Assembly (NCBI RefSeq): GCF_024298925.1
Contig: NZ_CP101283.1
Coordinates: forward strand, 372,001 to 436,000
DNA: 64,000 nucleotides
Source of the DNA: Phenylobacterium sp. LH3H17
Lineage (GTDB): Bacteria; Pseudomonadota; Alphaproteobacteria; Caulobacterales; Caulobacteraceae
Direction: 5' to 3'
Part shown: one piece after another, positions 19,656 through 29,205 of the stretch
Layout: every line of letters begins with the position of its first letter
Numbering within the stretch: the stretch's first letter is position 1
Notes under the pieces: generated by a model
Database searches by the model: none
What the model was told of the DNA's origin: nothing
Seen by the model: the letters and a program-made list of their open reading frames with translations, nothing else
Position numbers and translations under genes: made by a program

Positions 19656-21044
19656 TTATTTCTTGGTTGCCGGCGGCTCGACGTTGGGCGAGCGCGGGGC
19701 GACCACGGCGGCCATCTTCGGGGCCGGTTTCGGAAGCTTGGGCGTGGCCGCGACCGAGCCGTGGCGCAGCACGTCCTTGGCCCGGGCGAGCTGGAAATCG
19801 CCGGTCTTGGTGTCGAAATCGGTGGGCGGCGCCTCGGCCGGCTCATGGGCGCCGATGCGCTTCTTGCCCTCTTCGGCGTTCAGCGCGTTGCGGAACGAGG
19901 CCTCGGAGAACTGGAAGGCGCGGTTGGCGATGCGCTGGGCCTCGTCGCGGGTCTCGGCGACCTCCAGGTCGGGTTCGATGCCGGTCTTCTGGATCGAGCG
20001 TCCCGAGGGGGTGTAGTAGCGGGCGGTGGTGAGCTTCAGCGCCCCGTCGATGCCGCCGTGCAGCGGGATCACGGTCTGGACCGAACCCTTGCCGAAGCTG
20101 GTCAGGCCGACCAGTTCCGCGCGCTTGCGGTCCTGCAGGGCGCCGGCCACGATCTCGGCGGCCGAGGCGGATCCGGAATTGATCAGCACCACCATGGGCA
20201 GGCCGCCGGCGGCGTCGCCGGTGCGGGCGTTGTAGCGTTCGATGTCGCGCGGATCGCGGCCGCGCTGGGAGACCACCTCGCCGCCGTCCAGGAACAGGTC
20301 GGAGATGCCGACCGCCTGGTCGAGCAGACCACCCGGATTGTTACGCAGGTCGAGGATCAGGCCCTTCATCTTCGGATTCTTGATCCTCAGGTCGGTGAGC
20401 GCCGCCTCCGCCTCGTCGGTGGTCTTCTCGTTGAAGGCCGAGACGCGCAGATAGCCGTAGTCGCCTTCCATCTTGGCGGTGGCGGACTTGGGCTTGATCA
20501 CCTCGCGGACGATCTTGACGTCGAAGGGATCGGTCTTCTCGCGCGCGATGGTCAGGGTGACCAGTTCGCCCGGCTTGCCGCGCATCTGCTTGACGGCCTC
20601 GTTGACCGACAGTCCCAGCACGCTTTCGCCATTAACCGCGGTGATGAAGTCGCCGGCCTTGACGCCCGCCTTGAAGGCCGGGGTGTCGTCCATGGGCGAG
20701 ATCACCTTGACCACGCCGTCCTCGCTGGTGACCTCGATGCCGAGGCCGCCGTATTCGCCGCGCGTCTGGTCGCGCATGTCGTCGAAGCTGTCGGGATTGA
20801 GGTAGCCGGAATGCGGGTCGAGCGAGGTCAGCATGCCGTCGATGGCCGCCTCGATCAGCTTCTGATCGTCGACCTCGGTCACATACTGCCGCTCGACGAT
20901 GTCCACCACGTCGCCGAACAACTGAAGCGTCTTGTAGGTCTGGGTCTTGGGTTGCGCGGAGGCGATGGCGGCCTGGCTGACATAGGCCATGGAGCCGGCG
21001 CCGAGTACGAAGGCCGAAGCCCCAATCAGAAGATACTTTCGCAT
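19656..21044 (-). CDS. ctpA: S41 family C-terminal processing protease
   Basis: A 462-residue periplasmic protease. It has a signal or anchor sequence at 1-25, a PDZ domain at about 95-170 (GGLGIEVTSEDG ... GDFITAVNGE) and a tail-specific protease core. The Ser/Lys dyad is Ser292 (GSASAAEIVAG) and Lys319 (FGKGSVQT). Family members trim periplasmic or lipoprotein substrates, often wall hydrolases. The last 90 residues are Pro/Ala-rich and poorly conserved. It is directly downstream of the EnvC-like gene, a common pairing. Confidence 0.93.
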   Translation of the reverse strand: MRKYLLIGASAFVLGAGSMAYVSQAAIASAQPKTQTYKTLQLFGDVVDIVERQYVTEVDDQKLIEAAIDGMLTSLDPHSGYLNPDSFDDMRDQTRGEYGGLGIEVTSEDGVVKVISPMDDTPAFKAGVKAGDFITAVNGESVLGLSVNEAVKQMRGKPGELVTLTIAREKTDPFDVKIVREVIKPKSATAKMEGDYGYLRVSAFNEKTTDEAEAALTDLRIKNPKMKGLILDLRNNPGGLLDQAVGISDLFLDGGEVVSQRGRDPRDIERYNARTGDAAGGLPMVVLINSGSASAAEIVAGALQDRKRAELVGLTSFGKGSVQTVIPLHGGIDGALKLTTARYYTPSGRSIQKTGIEPDLEVAETRDEAQRIANRAFQFSEASFRNALNAEEGKKRIGAHEPAEAPPTDFDTKTGDFQLARAKDVLRHGSVAATPKLPKPAPKMAAVVAPRSPNVEPPATKK

Positions 21045-21091
21045 ATCAGGCCCTTAAGCCTCCCTTGCGGCGAAAAAGCGCCGCTTACGCA

Positions 21092-21952
21092 TCAATCTCC
21101 CGAAGCTTGTTTCGCTCCGGTTCTCAACCAACGCTCCGGATCGACGGGCGCTCCGCCTTCCCGGACCTCCAGATAGAGCTCAGATGGGGATTGTCTCCCA
21201 TCCGGCATCCTTCCGACAGGCGCGCCCGCCGCGACCGATTGTCCGATACCGACGGTCGCCCGGTCGAGGCCTGCCAACACCAGATGGTATCCACCCGGCA
21301 ATCTCAAGATCAATATGACGCCCCAACCCTTAACCGGGCCCACATATTGGACCAATCCGGCGCCCGGCGCCGTCACGCGGGCGCCTTTCGCCGAGGCGAT
21401 GGTCAGCCCGTTGGCGCGGCCGCCCCCGGGCAGTGCCTCGCCAAACCGGTGGGTCAGTGCTCCAGGCGTCGGCATCGCCAGCCCCTCGGGCGCCGACAGC
21501 GGGGCGTCCAGGGCCGGGCGCAGGGCCAGGGCCGCGCCCGGCGGGGTGGTGTCGGCACGAGCTTCGGCGGCGCGGCTGTCGGCGGTGAACAGGGCCTCGC
21601 TGGCCACCGCGGCCAGGCGGCGCTGGCGGGCGATCTGCACGGCCTCGGCGGAATAGGCCCGGGCGCGTCGGTGCAGCTCGGGCGTGATCGCCTTGACCAG
21701 TATGGCGGCGCGCACCGCGTCGACGGCGTCATCGGGGCTGACCAGCAGGGCCGGCGGCGGATCGCGGCGGAACTGGGCCAGCACCGTCAGCAGCCGGGCC
21801 AGGCGATTGAGGTTCCGCCCCTGCTCGGCGGCCAGTACGGTCTCGCGGACGTTCAGCTTCTCCAGCCGCGCGCGATCGTCGGCGGCCAGGGCCACGGCCG
21901 TGAACGCGAGCGTCGCGATTAGCGCTAAGGCGGGGGCGAAGCGGCGGGTCAT
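21092..21952 (-). CDS. EnvC-like murein hydrolase activator with degenerate LytM domain
   Basis: A 286-residue secreted protein with a signal peptide (TRRFAPALALIATLAFTAVALA), a helical middle with heptad-like runs (about 25-150), and a C-terminal M23/LytM domain (about 175-280). The first zinc-binding His and the Asp expected in G-x-D-x are replaced (RANGLTIASA), although a YHL remains. The domain is therefore probably non-catalytic, as in EnvC, which activates amidases at the septum. The start was chosen for the signal peptide and a GGGGA site; ATG and TTG codons upstream overlap or nearly overlap rlmH. Confidence 0.85.
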   Translation of the reverse strand: MTRRFAPALALIATLAFTAVALAADDRARLEKLNVRETVLAAEQGRNLNRLARLLTVLAQFRRDPPPALLVSPDDAVDAVRAAILVKAITPELHRRARAYSAEAVQIARQRRLAAVASEALFTADSRAAEARADTTPPGAALALRPALDAPLSAPEGLAMPTPGALTHRFGEALPGGGRANGLTIASAKGARVTAPGAGLVQYVGPVKGWGVILILRLPGGYHLVLAGLDRATVGIGQSVAAGAPVGRMPDGRQSPSELYLEVREGGAPVDPERWLRTGAKQASGD

Positions 21953-21984
21953 GTCCCCAGGGATAGTCCGCGTCGCCATGAGCC

Positions 21985-22449
21985 TCAATCGCGGTGGTAG
22001 GGGCCGCCGGCCAGGATGGTCACGGCGCGGTAGACCTGCTCGGTCAGCATGACGCGGGCCAGCGCATGCGGCCAGGTTTGGGGCCCGAAGGCCAGCTTGC
22101 CGTGGACCTCCCCCAGCAGGACGGGATCGAGGCCGTCCGCGCCGCCGATCACCAGCACCAGCCGCCGCGTCCCATCGTCGCGCAGCCGCGCGACCAGGGA
22201 CGCGAAGTCCCTGGACGTGCGCTGGGTCCCGTGCTCGTCGCAGGCGATGACATGGGCGCCTTCCAGGTGCGGGCGCAGGACCTCGGCCTCGGGACCCTTG
22301 CCGGGCTTCCTGGCCTCGACCTCCACCACCTCGACGGGCCCGAGCGCCAGGGCGCGGCCCGCGGCGGTGGCGCGCTCGACATACAGTTTCACGAGATCAG
22401 CTTCCGGCGAGCGCGGCAGGCGTCCGACGGCGAGGATCGTGATTTTCAC
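21985..22449 (-). CDS. rlmH: 23S rRNA (pseudouridine1915-N3)-methyltransferase
   Basis: A 154-residue SPOUT methyltransferase of normal length. Diagnostic segments are the N-terminal MKITILAVGRL, the knot-forming VLVIGGADGLD and the C-terminal YRAVTILAGGPYHRD. It methylates Psi1915 in helix 69 of 23S rRNA. It follows rsfS by 16 bp, the usual rsfS-rlmH arrangement. Confidence 0.95.
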   Translation of the reverse strand: MKITILAVGRLPRSPEADLVKLYVERATAAGRALALGPVEVVEVEARKPGKGPEAEVLRPHLEGAHVIACDEHGTQRTSRDFASLVARLRDDGTRRLVLVIGGADGLDPVLLGEVHGKLAFGPQTWPHALARVMLTEQVYRAVTILAGGPYHRD

Positions 22450-22465
22450 TTCGGCGGAAGGGCCG

Positions 22466-22879
22466 TCAGCTCGAGGCGGTGCGGTGCGGGGCGTCGACCG
22501 ACCAGATCTTCTCGATGTTGTAGAACTGGCGGACCTCGGGCCGGAACAGGTGGACGATCACGTCGCCGGTGTCGATCAGCACCCAGTCGCAGTGGGGCAT
22601 GCCCTCGACCCGGGCCTTGCCGTAGCCCTCTTCCTTCAGGGCGCGCAGCAGGTGGTCGGCCATGGCGCCGACATGACGGTGCGAACGGCCGGAGGCGACG
22701 ACAAGGCCGTCGGCCACCGCGCTCTTACCCTTCAGATCGATGAAGACGACATCCTGGGCCTTGTCGTCGTCGAGACGCGCCAGGATCAGGTTTTCCAGGG
22801 CGGTGATCCGCGCCTGGGTGTCAAGGGAAGCCTGGGAAACAACGGCTTCGTGCGCGCTAGGCGCAGGGTCAGGGCTCAG
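22466..22879 (-). CDS. rsfS: ribosome silencing factor, CTG start
   Basis: RsfS/Iojap binds L14 and blocks subunit joining. The conserved domain (QDVVFIDLKGKSAVADGLVVASGRSHRHV... CDWVLIDTGDVIVHLF) starts well before the first usable GTG, which falls inside it. The frame is open upstream to a TAA at 22895-22897 and contains no ATG, GTG or TTG. The only plausible start is CTG at 22877-22879, with an ideal AAGGAG eight bases before it. That gives 137 residues and restores the N-terminal helix (ARITALENLILARLDDDKA). I read every codon across this stretch and saw no frameshift. Confidence 0.88.
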   Translation of the reverse strand: MSPDPAPSAHEAVVSQASLDTQARITALENLILARLDDDKAQDVVFIDLKGKSAVADGLVVASGRSHRHVGAMADHLLRALKEEGYGKARVEGMPHCDWVLIDTGDVIVHLFRPEVRQFYNIEKIWSVDAPHRTASS

Positions 22880-22961
22880 CGGGGTCGCTCCTTTTTAGCC
22901 TCGCTATGAAACCCCTCGTATCACGAAAAGCCGCATCGGTCAGCCCAGCCTCACGAAGTCG

Positions 22962-23621
22962 TCAGCCGCCCCCTTGCCGCATTCGCTCGCGGAGCGCCGT
23001 GGAGGACTGGAAATTCAACGGTCCGGTCAGGAAAACCCAGCGCGGCGGCGTGGCGCCGGGCAGCAGCCTGGCCTGCTGCGGGGCCAGGCGGGCATGGGCG
23101 AAACGCCGCGCGGCCGGCGAAAATCGGCTCTTCAGCGAGATCCAGGGACGCGAGACCACGGCGACCGGAACCTCGGCCATGATCTGGGTCCACCCGCGCC
23201 AGCGGTGGAAGGTGGCCAGACTGTCGGCCCCCATGATCCAGACGAAATGCACGCGCGGGAACCGCGCCTTCAGCGCCCGCAAGGTGTCGATGGTGTACTG
23301 CGAGCCGGTGCGGGTCTCGGCGTCGGAGACGACCATCGCCCGGCCCCGCGCCACGCCCCTGGCCCCGGCCATGCGCTGCTTGAGCGGCACGGTCTCGGCC
23401 GAGGCCTTCAGGGGGTTCTGCGGCGAGACCAGCCAGATCACCCGGTCGAGGCCCAGCCGGCGGCGCGCCGTCTCCGCCACGTGGGCGTGGCCCTGGTGGG
23501 CCGGATTGAACGAGCCGCCATAGAGGCCGACCCGCATGCCGGGCTCCAACTGGAAACCCAGCTTGAGCGCCGCCGGCCGCCCGGCCTTGGGCCGACGCCT
23601 AGCGGGACCGGCGAACCACAT
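22962..23621 (-). CDS. nadD: nicotinate-nucleotide adenylyltransferase
   Basis: A 219-residue enzyme of NAD synthesis that adenylates nicotinate mononucleotide. The nucleotidyltransferase motif is GLYGGSFNPAHQGH, with the C-terminal SSTALRERM. Substrate-site segments WLVSPQNPLK and WIMGADSLATFHRW are typical of NadD. It has about 28 extra N-terminal residues before MRVGLYGG, preceded by AGGAAC; an internal Met just before the motif is the alternative start. Confidence 0.94.
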   Translation of the reverse strand: MWFAGPARRRPKAGRPAALKLGFQLEPGMRVGLYGGSFNPAHQGHAHVAETARRRLGLDRVIWLVSPQNPLKASAETVPLKQRMAGARGVARGRAMVVSDAETRTGSQYTIDTLRALKARFPRVHFVWIMGADSLATFHRWRGWTQIMAEVPVAVVSRPWISLKSRFSPAARRFAHARLAPQQARLLPGATPPRWVFLTGPLNFQSSTALRERMRQGGG

Positions 23622-23654
23622 GCGCGTTCCTGAGGTTCAAAACTGGATGGGGGT

Positions 23655-25223
23655 TCAAAGCGGCCTGGCCGTGTCGGGATTGCGGTCGAGGTCGGGATCG
23701 GTCTGGCGCACACGAGCGCGGACGGCGAACACCCCGTCGCCGGAGAGCACCCCGCCGCGGGCGAACAGCCGGCCGTGCTCCCAGTTGGAGAGGCCAAGCT
23801 CGGGCCGGTCCAGGGCGAACTGGCCGTCCACCCAGCGGGTGAAGCCGTCGCCGACGAAGGGGGCGTTGATCGCCGCGTAGAAGCGCTCGTGGGCCTGGGC
23901 GTCCTGCGCGATCAGGCTGGCGGCGAACTGCGGGCTGTAGCGGTTGAAGAGCGCGACGGCCTCCTCGACGCTGTCGACGATCACCAGGGAGAGCTCGGGG
24001 GTTTCCTCCCACTCCCATTCACGGCCCAGATCCTCGCGGGCCAGGATCTCGACCTGGTCTTCCTCACGGGGCCCTTCGGCGCGGGCGACCATGAGGCGTG
24101 CGGCGCGCCAGCTCGCGGGGAGCAGGCTCTCGCCGCCCTCGACCACGTGCAGCTTTACGCCTTGGCGGCGCTCCCCGGCGGCCCGCAGGGCCTCAAGGAA
24201 GGCTGGGACCAGATCGGAGGCGCGTTCGCGGACAATGGCGCAGACATTGAGCGTGTTGCAGACCTTACGGTCGAGCGAGTGGTAGACGGCCCGCTTGAAG
24301 CGTTCGGCGTCGGCGCTCGGGTCGGCGACGATCCAGGCGCCGCCCGTGCCGTGCAGGCTGACCGGCGTTCCGGCCTGGCGGGCGATGGCGCCCAGCTGGG
24401 CCACCGCGGGGCCGGAGCCGCGGGCCACGGCGAGCGCCAGGCGCGGATCGGAGAACATGGCCCAGCCGGCGGCGTGGGCGGGGCTGTCCACCAGGGCCGC
24501 GGCGCCTTCGGGCAGGCCGGCGGCCTTCAGGGCCGGTTCCAGGGCGTGTTCGACGATGGCCCTGGCCGTGCCCAGGGCGTCTGAGCCGATGCGGAAGACC
24601 ACGGTGTTGCCGGTTCGCAGCACGCCGGTGGCGTCGGCGAAGACATTGGGCCGGCCCTCGAAGATGAAGCCGACCACCCCCAGGGGGGCGGCTGTCTGCT
24701 CGACGCTCCAGCCCGGGTGCTCGACCCGTTCCAGCACCCGGCCACGGCTGGCCGGGGCGACGCGCCAGACCTCGAGCCCGGCGATCATGTCGCGGCGCAT
24801 GACCTCGCTGACCGCCAGCCGCGTGGTGGACCGGCCGCGCGTCTGGGCGCTGGCCACATCGGTCGCGTTGGCGTCGCTGATGGCGCTCCAGATCGTGTCG
24901 TCGGCGAGGTTGGCCGCGAAGGCCCGAAAGAAATCGGTGATCGCCTGGTCGCTGGTCGCGCCCAGCGCCTGGAAGGCGCCGTGGGCCCTGCCGACCGCGT
25001 CGGCGGCCAGGCTCTGGATCACGGCGGGGACGTGCAGCAGGTCGCCGGTCTCCTGCACCACCACCAGTCGGTCGCCGGTCTGGAAGGCTTTGGCCAGGGG
25101 CTCGGAGACATGGGCGACGCGGTCGCCGCCGAACGGGATGGCCTGGCCTGGGGCGAGCGTTTCCAACCGCCCGGACCGGGGCGCCGCCGCTTCAGCCGTA
25201 GGTCTCGCCGCCGCGTCGTCCAT
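23655..25223 (-). CDS. proA: glutamate-5-semialdehyde dehydrogenase, divergent and N-terminally extended
   Basis: A 522-residue protein of the gamma-glutamyl phosphate reductase family, which usually has about 420 residues. The ProA core begins near residue 80. It retains GVVGFIFEGRPNV, TGNTVVFRIGS and the catalytic cysteine in RKVCNTLNVCAIV. The first 78 residues form an added region of unknown fold. The C-terminal section departs from the usual ProA sequence (no TTYKY-type end). Its position next to proB supports the proline pathway. It may be a Caulobacterales-specific form. Confidence 0.85.
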   Translation of the reverse strand: MDDAAARPTAEAAAPRSGRLETLAPGQAIPFGGDRVAHVSEPLAKAFQTGDRLVVVQETGDLLHVPAVIQSLAADAVGRAHGAFQALGATSDQAITDFFRAFAANLADDTIWSAISDANATDVASAQTRGRSTTRLAVSEVMRRDMIAGLEVWRVAPASRGRVLERVEHPGWSVEQTAAPLGVVGFIFEGRPNVFADATGVLRTGNTVVFRIGSDALGTARAIVEHALEPALKAAGLPEGAAALVDSPAHAAGWAMFSDPRLALAVARGSGPAVAQLGAIARQAGTPVSLHGTGGAWIVADPSADAERFKRAVYHSLDRKVCNTLNVCAIVRERASDLVPAFLEALRAAGERRQGVKLHVVEGGESLLPASWRAARLMVARAEGPREEDQVEILAREDLGREWEWEETPELSLVIVDSVEEAVALFNRYSPQFAASLIAQDAQAHERFYAAINAPFVGDGFTRWVDGQFALDRPELGLSNWEHGRLFARGGVLSGDGVFAVRARVRQTDPDLDRNPDTARPL

Positions 25224-25293
25224 CACGCGCCCATATGCTCAAGTTGAGGTTTAGTAGGCCCCTTTGCCCGGCGCCGCAAATCCGGGCCGAAAA

Positions 25294-26421
25294 TCAGGCC
25301 GGCGCCCGCGTGGGCGTCAGGGCCAGGTCGTCGGCGTGGATCAGCGGGCCGGAGGTGAAGCCCAGCATGGCCTCGATGGCGTCCGACTTCAGGCCGCAGA
25401 TCTTTTCGGCGTCGGCGGCGTCGTAGCGCGCCAGGCCCCGGCCGATTTCCAGCCCCGCCTCGTCCACCACCCGTACGGCGTCGCCCTTGCCGAACCGGCC
25501 TTGCACGGCGCGGACCCCGGCGGCCAGCAGGCTCTTGCCGGTGGAAAGCGCCCGGGCGGCCCCGGCGTCGACCACCACGGCCCCCGAGGGCGCGAGGGAT
25601 CCGGCGATCCAGGCCTTGTAGGCCGCGGCCACCGATACCGAGGGCTCGATGACCGTGGCGGTCTCGCCGTCCTCGATGGCGGCGAGCGGCGAGGGCCGGC
25701 GACCCAGCGTGATGACCGTGGTGCAGCCAGCACCCTGGGCGATGCGGGCGGCGGCGATCTTGGTGGCCATGCCGCCGGTGCCGACCCCGGCCCGGGCGTT
25801 GGCGCCCCCCGCCATGGCCTCGATCTCCGCGGTCAGGTGGCTGACCCGGGCCAGATGCCGGGCGTCGGGATCGTGGCGCGGATCAGCGGTGTAGAGGCCG
25901 TCGATGTCCGACAGCAGCACCAGGACGTCGGCGCCGATCATCTGGGCCACACGGGCGGCCAGGCGGTCGTTGTCGCCGTAGCGGATCTCCTCGGTGACCA
26001 CGGTGTCGTTCTCGTTGATGACCGGCACGCAGCCCAGCGCCAGCAGGGTCGAGAGGGTGGCGTGGGCGTTCAGCCAGCGGCGGCGGACCTCGGTGTCGTC
26101 GCGGGTGAGCAACACCTGGGCGGCGGCCAGGCCGTGGGGCTCCAGCGCCTCTTCCCAGGCCCGCATCAGGGCCGACTGGCCGGCGGCGGCGCAGGCCTGT
26201 TTCTCCGGCAGGGTCAGCGCCTTGCGCGAGATGGAGAGCCGGCGGCGGCCGAGCGCCACGGCGCCGGAGGAGACCACCAGAACCTGCTGGCCCCGCGCAT
26301 TGAGCCGGGCGAGGTCGGCGGCGAAGGCGGCGAGCCAGGCGCGGTCGGGACCGTCGGGGCCGGCCACCAGGGCCGAGCCGACCTTCACCACCACCCGCTT
26401 GGCCTGGGCGAGTCCGCTCAT
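25294..26421 (-). CDS. proB: glutamate 5-kinase
   Basis: A 375-residue enzyme with an amino-acid-kinase domain (about 1-260; [42 protein letters not shown]) and a C-terminal PUA domain (about 280-360). It catalyses the first step of proline synthesis and is usually feedback-inhibited by proline. It begins 1 bp after obgE, so the two are translationally linked, and proA follows. Confidence 0.95.
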   Translation of the reverse strand: MSGLAQAKRVVVKVGSALVAGPDGPDRAWLAAFAADLARLNARGQQVLVVSSGAVALGRRRLSISRKALTLPEKQACAAAGQSALMRAWEEALEPHGLAAAQVLLTRDDTEVRRRWLNAHATLSTLLALGCVPVINENDTVVTEEIRYGDNDRLAARVAQMIGADVLVLLSDIDGLYTADPRHDPDARHLARVSHLTAEIEAMAGGANARAGVGTGGMATKIAAARIAQGAGCTTVITLGRRPSPLAAIEDGETATVIEPSVSVAAAYKAWIAGSLAPSGAVVVDAGAARALSTGKSLLAAGVRAVQGRFGKGDAVRVVDEAGLEIGRGLARYDAADAEKICGLKSDAIEAMLGFTSGPLIHADDLALTPTRAPA

Positions 26422-26422
26422 C

Positions 26423-27544
<1,122 letters not shown>

Positions 27545-28078
27545 TCAGGCCAGCCAGACCATCATGCGGGCGGGGACCTCCGCGCCGCGGGCGGTGGAGG
27601 CCAGCAGCTTGACCTCGCCCGTATAGAGGAAGCCCAGCTTGCTCAGGACCTGGCCGGAGGCCGGATTGTCCGAGAAGTGGCCGGCCACGACATAGCGGCG
27701 ACCCCAGGTCCGGTGGGCCCAGACCAGGGCGCGTTCCGCAGCCTCGGTGGCGTAGCCTTTGCCCCAGTGGGGACGGCCCAGCCAGTAGCCGATCTCCGGA
27801 CGGCCCTCGTCATTGTCGAAGAAGCCCATGACGCCCACCAGGCCGTCGTCGGGATGCTCGATGGCGAAGGTGATCTCGTGCTCCGGATCCATATAGTCCA
27901 GCCGTTGGAGGAACGCCTCGGCGTCGGCCAGCCCATAGGGGTAGGGGACCTTCGAGGTCATCCTGGCCACGTCGAAGTCGTTGCAGTACTCGGCGATCCT
28001 GGGAGCGTCGGCCTTGCGCGGCCGGCGCAGCGCAAGCCGCTGCGTGCGGATGACCGGTTCGATCTCGATGGCGCACAT
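27545..28078 (-). CDS. GNAT family N-acetyltransferase (RimJ/RimL type)
   Basis: A 177-residue protein with the RimJ/RimL-like start TQRLALRRPRKADA and the acetyl-CoA-binding loop WLGRPHWGKGYATEAAERAL. The C-terminal GHFSDNPASGQVLSKLGF is standard for this branch. The substrate is unknown; ribosomal protein N-termini or small amines are typical. It lies between rpmA and obgE, but a terminator separates it from rpmA, so it probably has its own promoter. GGAGGT precedes the ATG. Confidence 0.87.
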   Translation of the reverse strand: MCAIEIEPVIRTQRLALRRPRKADAPRIAEYCNDFDVARMTSKVPYPYGLADAEAFLQRLDYMDPEHEITFAIEHPDDGLVGVMGFFDNDEGRPEIGYWLGRPHWGKGYATEAAERALVWAHRTWGRRYVVAGHFSDNPASGQVLSKLGFLYTGEVKLLASTARGAEVPARMMVWLA

Positions 28079-28113
28079 GGTCTACCTCCCGGTCCTCTGC
28101 TGGGACCCTGAAA

Positions 28114-28152
28114 AAACAACGAGGGGGAGTCCGGCGTTCCGGACTCCCCCTC
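28114..28152 (-). terminator. rho-independent terminator of rplU-rpmA
   Basis: A 14-bp perfect stem (28121-28134 with 28139-28152) and CGTT loop. Read on the minus strand it is followed by GTTGTTTTTT. It lies 51 bp after the rpmA stop. Confidence 0.92.
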
Positions 28153-28203
28153 GGAAGTTCTTTGCCCGGTTCGCCTTGCGACGAACCCGGAATGAGGCTC
28201 GTC

Positions 28204-28473
28204 TTACTTCGCGGTGGTCTCGGCCGGCACCACGTTCACGTAGGTGCGGTCGTTGCGCTTGGTGATGAACTTCACGGCGCCGGCGGCCATGGCGAAGAGG
28301 GTGTGGTCCTTGCCCATGCCGACATTGTCGCCGGCGAAGAACTTGGTGCCGCGCTGACGGATGATGATGTTGCCGCCGACGACGGATTCGCCGCCGAACT
28401 TCTTCACGCCGAGACGACGGCCGGCCGAGTCGCGACCGTTACGCGAGGAGCCGCCAGATTTCTTGTGAGCCAT
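28204..28473 (-). CDS. rpmA: 50S ribosomal protein L27
   Basis: An 89-residue basic protein: [20 protein letters not shown], then [10 protein letters not shown] and GNIIIRQRG, all standard L27. The N-terminal tail reaches into the peptidyl transferase centre. It has no Firmicutes-type cleavable leader. It is co-transcribed with rplU, 31 bp upstream. Confidence 0.97.
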   Translation of the reverse strand: MAHKKSGGSSRNGRDSAGRRLGVKKFGGESVVGGNIIIRQRGTKFFAGDNVGMGKDHTLFAMAAGAVKFITKRNDRTYVNVVPAETTAK

Positions 28474-28504
28474 TGTGCTCTCCTAAACTTGGTGGACGCC
28501 GGGC

Positions 28505-29113
28505 CTATTCGGCGGCGTCGTCGGATTTCTTGGCGGCGGCCTTCTTCGGCGCAGCCTTGGGGGCGGCTTCGGCCTTGGGCTCCGCGGTCTTCTTCGGCGC
28601 GGCGGCCTTCTTAGCGGGGGCTTCCTCGGTCGCGGCGGCGGGCGCGGCGGCCTTCGGAGCGGCCTTGGCCTTGGCAGGAGCCGCGACCGGGGCGGCGACG
28701 CCTTCCAGGGTCGTGATCACGTGCTTCAGGTTGCGGGCCCGGGCGTCCAGCATGGCCTTGGTGGTCAGGTCGACGGTGCCGTCCCACTTGTCGGTCTTGC
28801 CGGCGCCGGCGATCGAGGTGACGCGCAGGACCGACTCGTGTTGGCGGTGGCCCTTGGTGCGGCGGTAACCCTGGCGGCGGATCTTCTTGAAGATCTTCAC
28901 CTTCTCGCCCTTGCGGGTTTCGATCAGGGTGGCCGAGACGCTCGCGCCGTCGACGATCGGGGCCCCGAGGGTCACCGTCTCGCCATCGCCCAGCATCAGG
29001 ACGTCACCGAAGGCCACATTGGCGCCCGGTTCACCGTCGAGCTTTTCGACAACCAGCAGATCGCCAGGTTGGACCCGGTACTGCTTTCCGCCGGTTTTGA
29101 TCACCGCGTACAT
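28505..29113 (-). CDS. rplU: 50S ribosomal protein L21 with long Ala/Lys/Pro tail
   Basis: A 202-residue protein. Residues 1-103 are ordinary L21 (MYAVIKTGGKQYRVQPGD ... GYRRTKGHRQH). Residues 104-139 form an extra helical segment. Residues 140-202 are a low-complexity tail of Ala, Lys, Pro and some Glu. L21 in E. coli is about half this length. The start at MYAVIKTGG is canonical. The tail composition closely resembles the N-terminus of AtpD in this window. Confidence 0.95.
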   Translation of the reverse strand: MYAVIKTGGKQYRVQPGDLLVVEKLDGEPGANVAFGDVLMLGDGETVTLGAPIVDGASVSATLIETRKGEKVKIFKKIRRQGYRRTKGHRQHESVLRVTSIAGAGKTDKWDGTVDLTTKAMLDARARNLKHVITTLEGVAAPVAAPAKAKAAPKAAAPAAATEEAPAKKAAAPKKTAEPKAEAAPKAAPKKAAAKKSDDAAE

Positions 29114-29205
29114 CGTTAGCGCCTTGGACTTTAGCAAAAGGAATTGCGCCCGCGAGAGGCCCCGCAGGCGAGAGGGCCGGACTTATACAGCGGGTCCTGT
29201 GCAAG

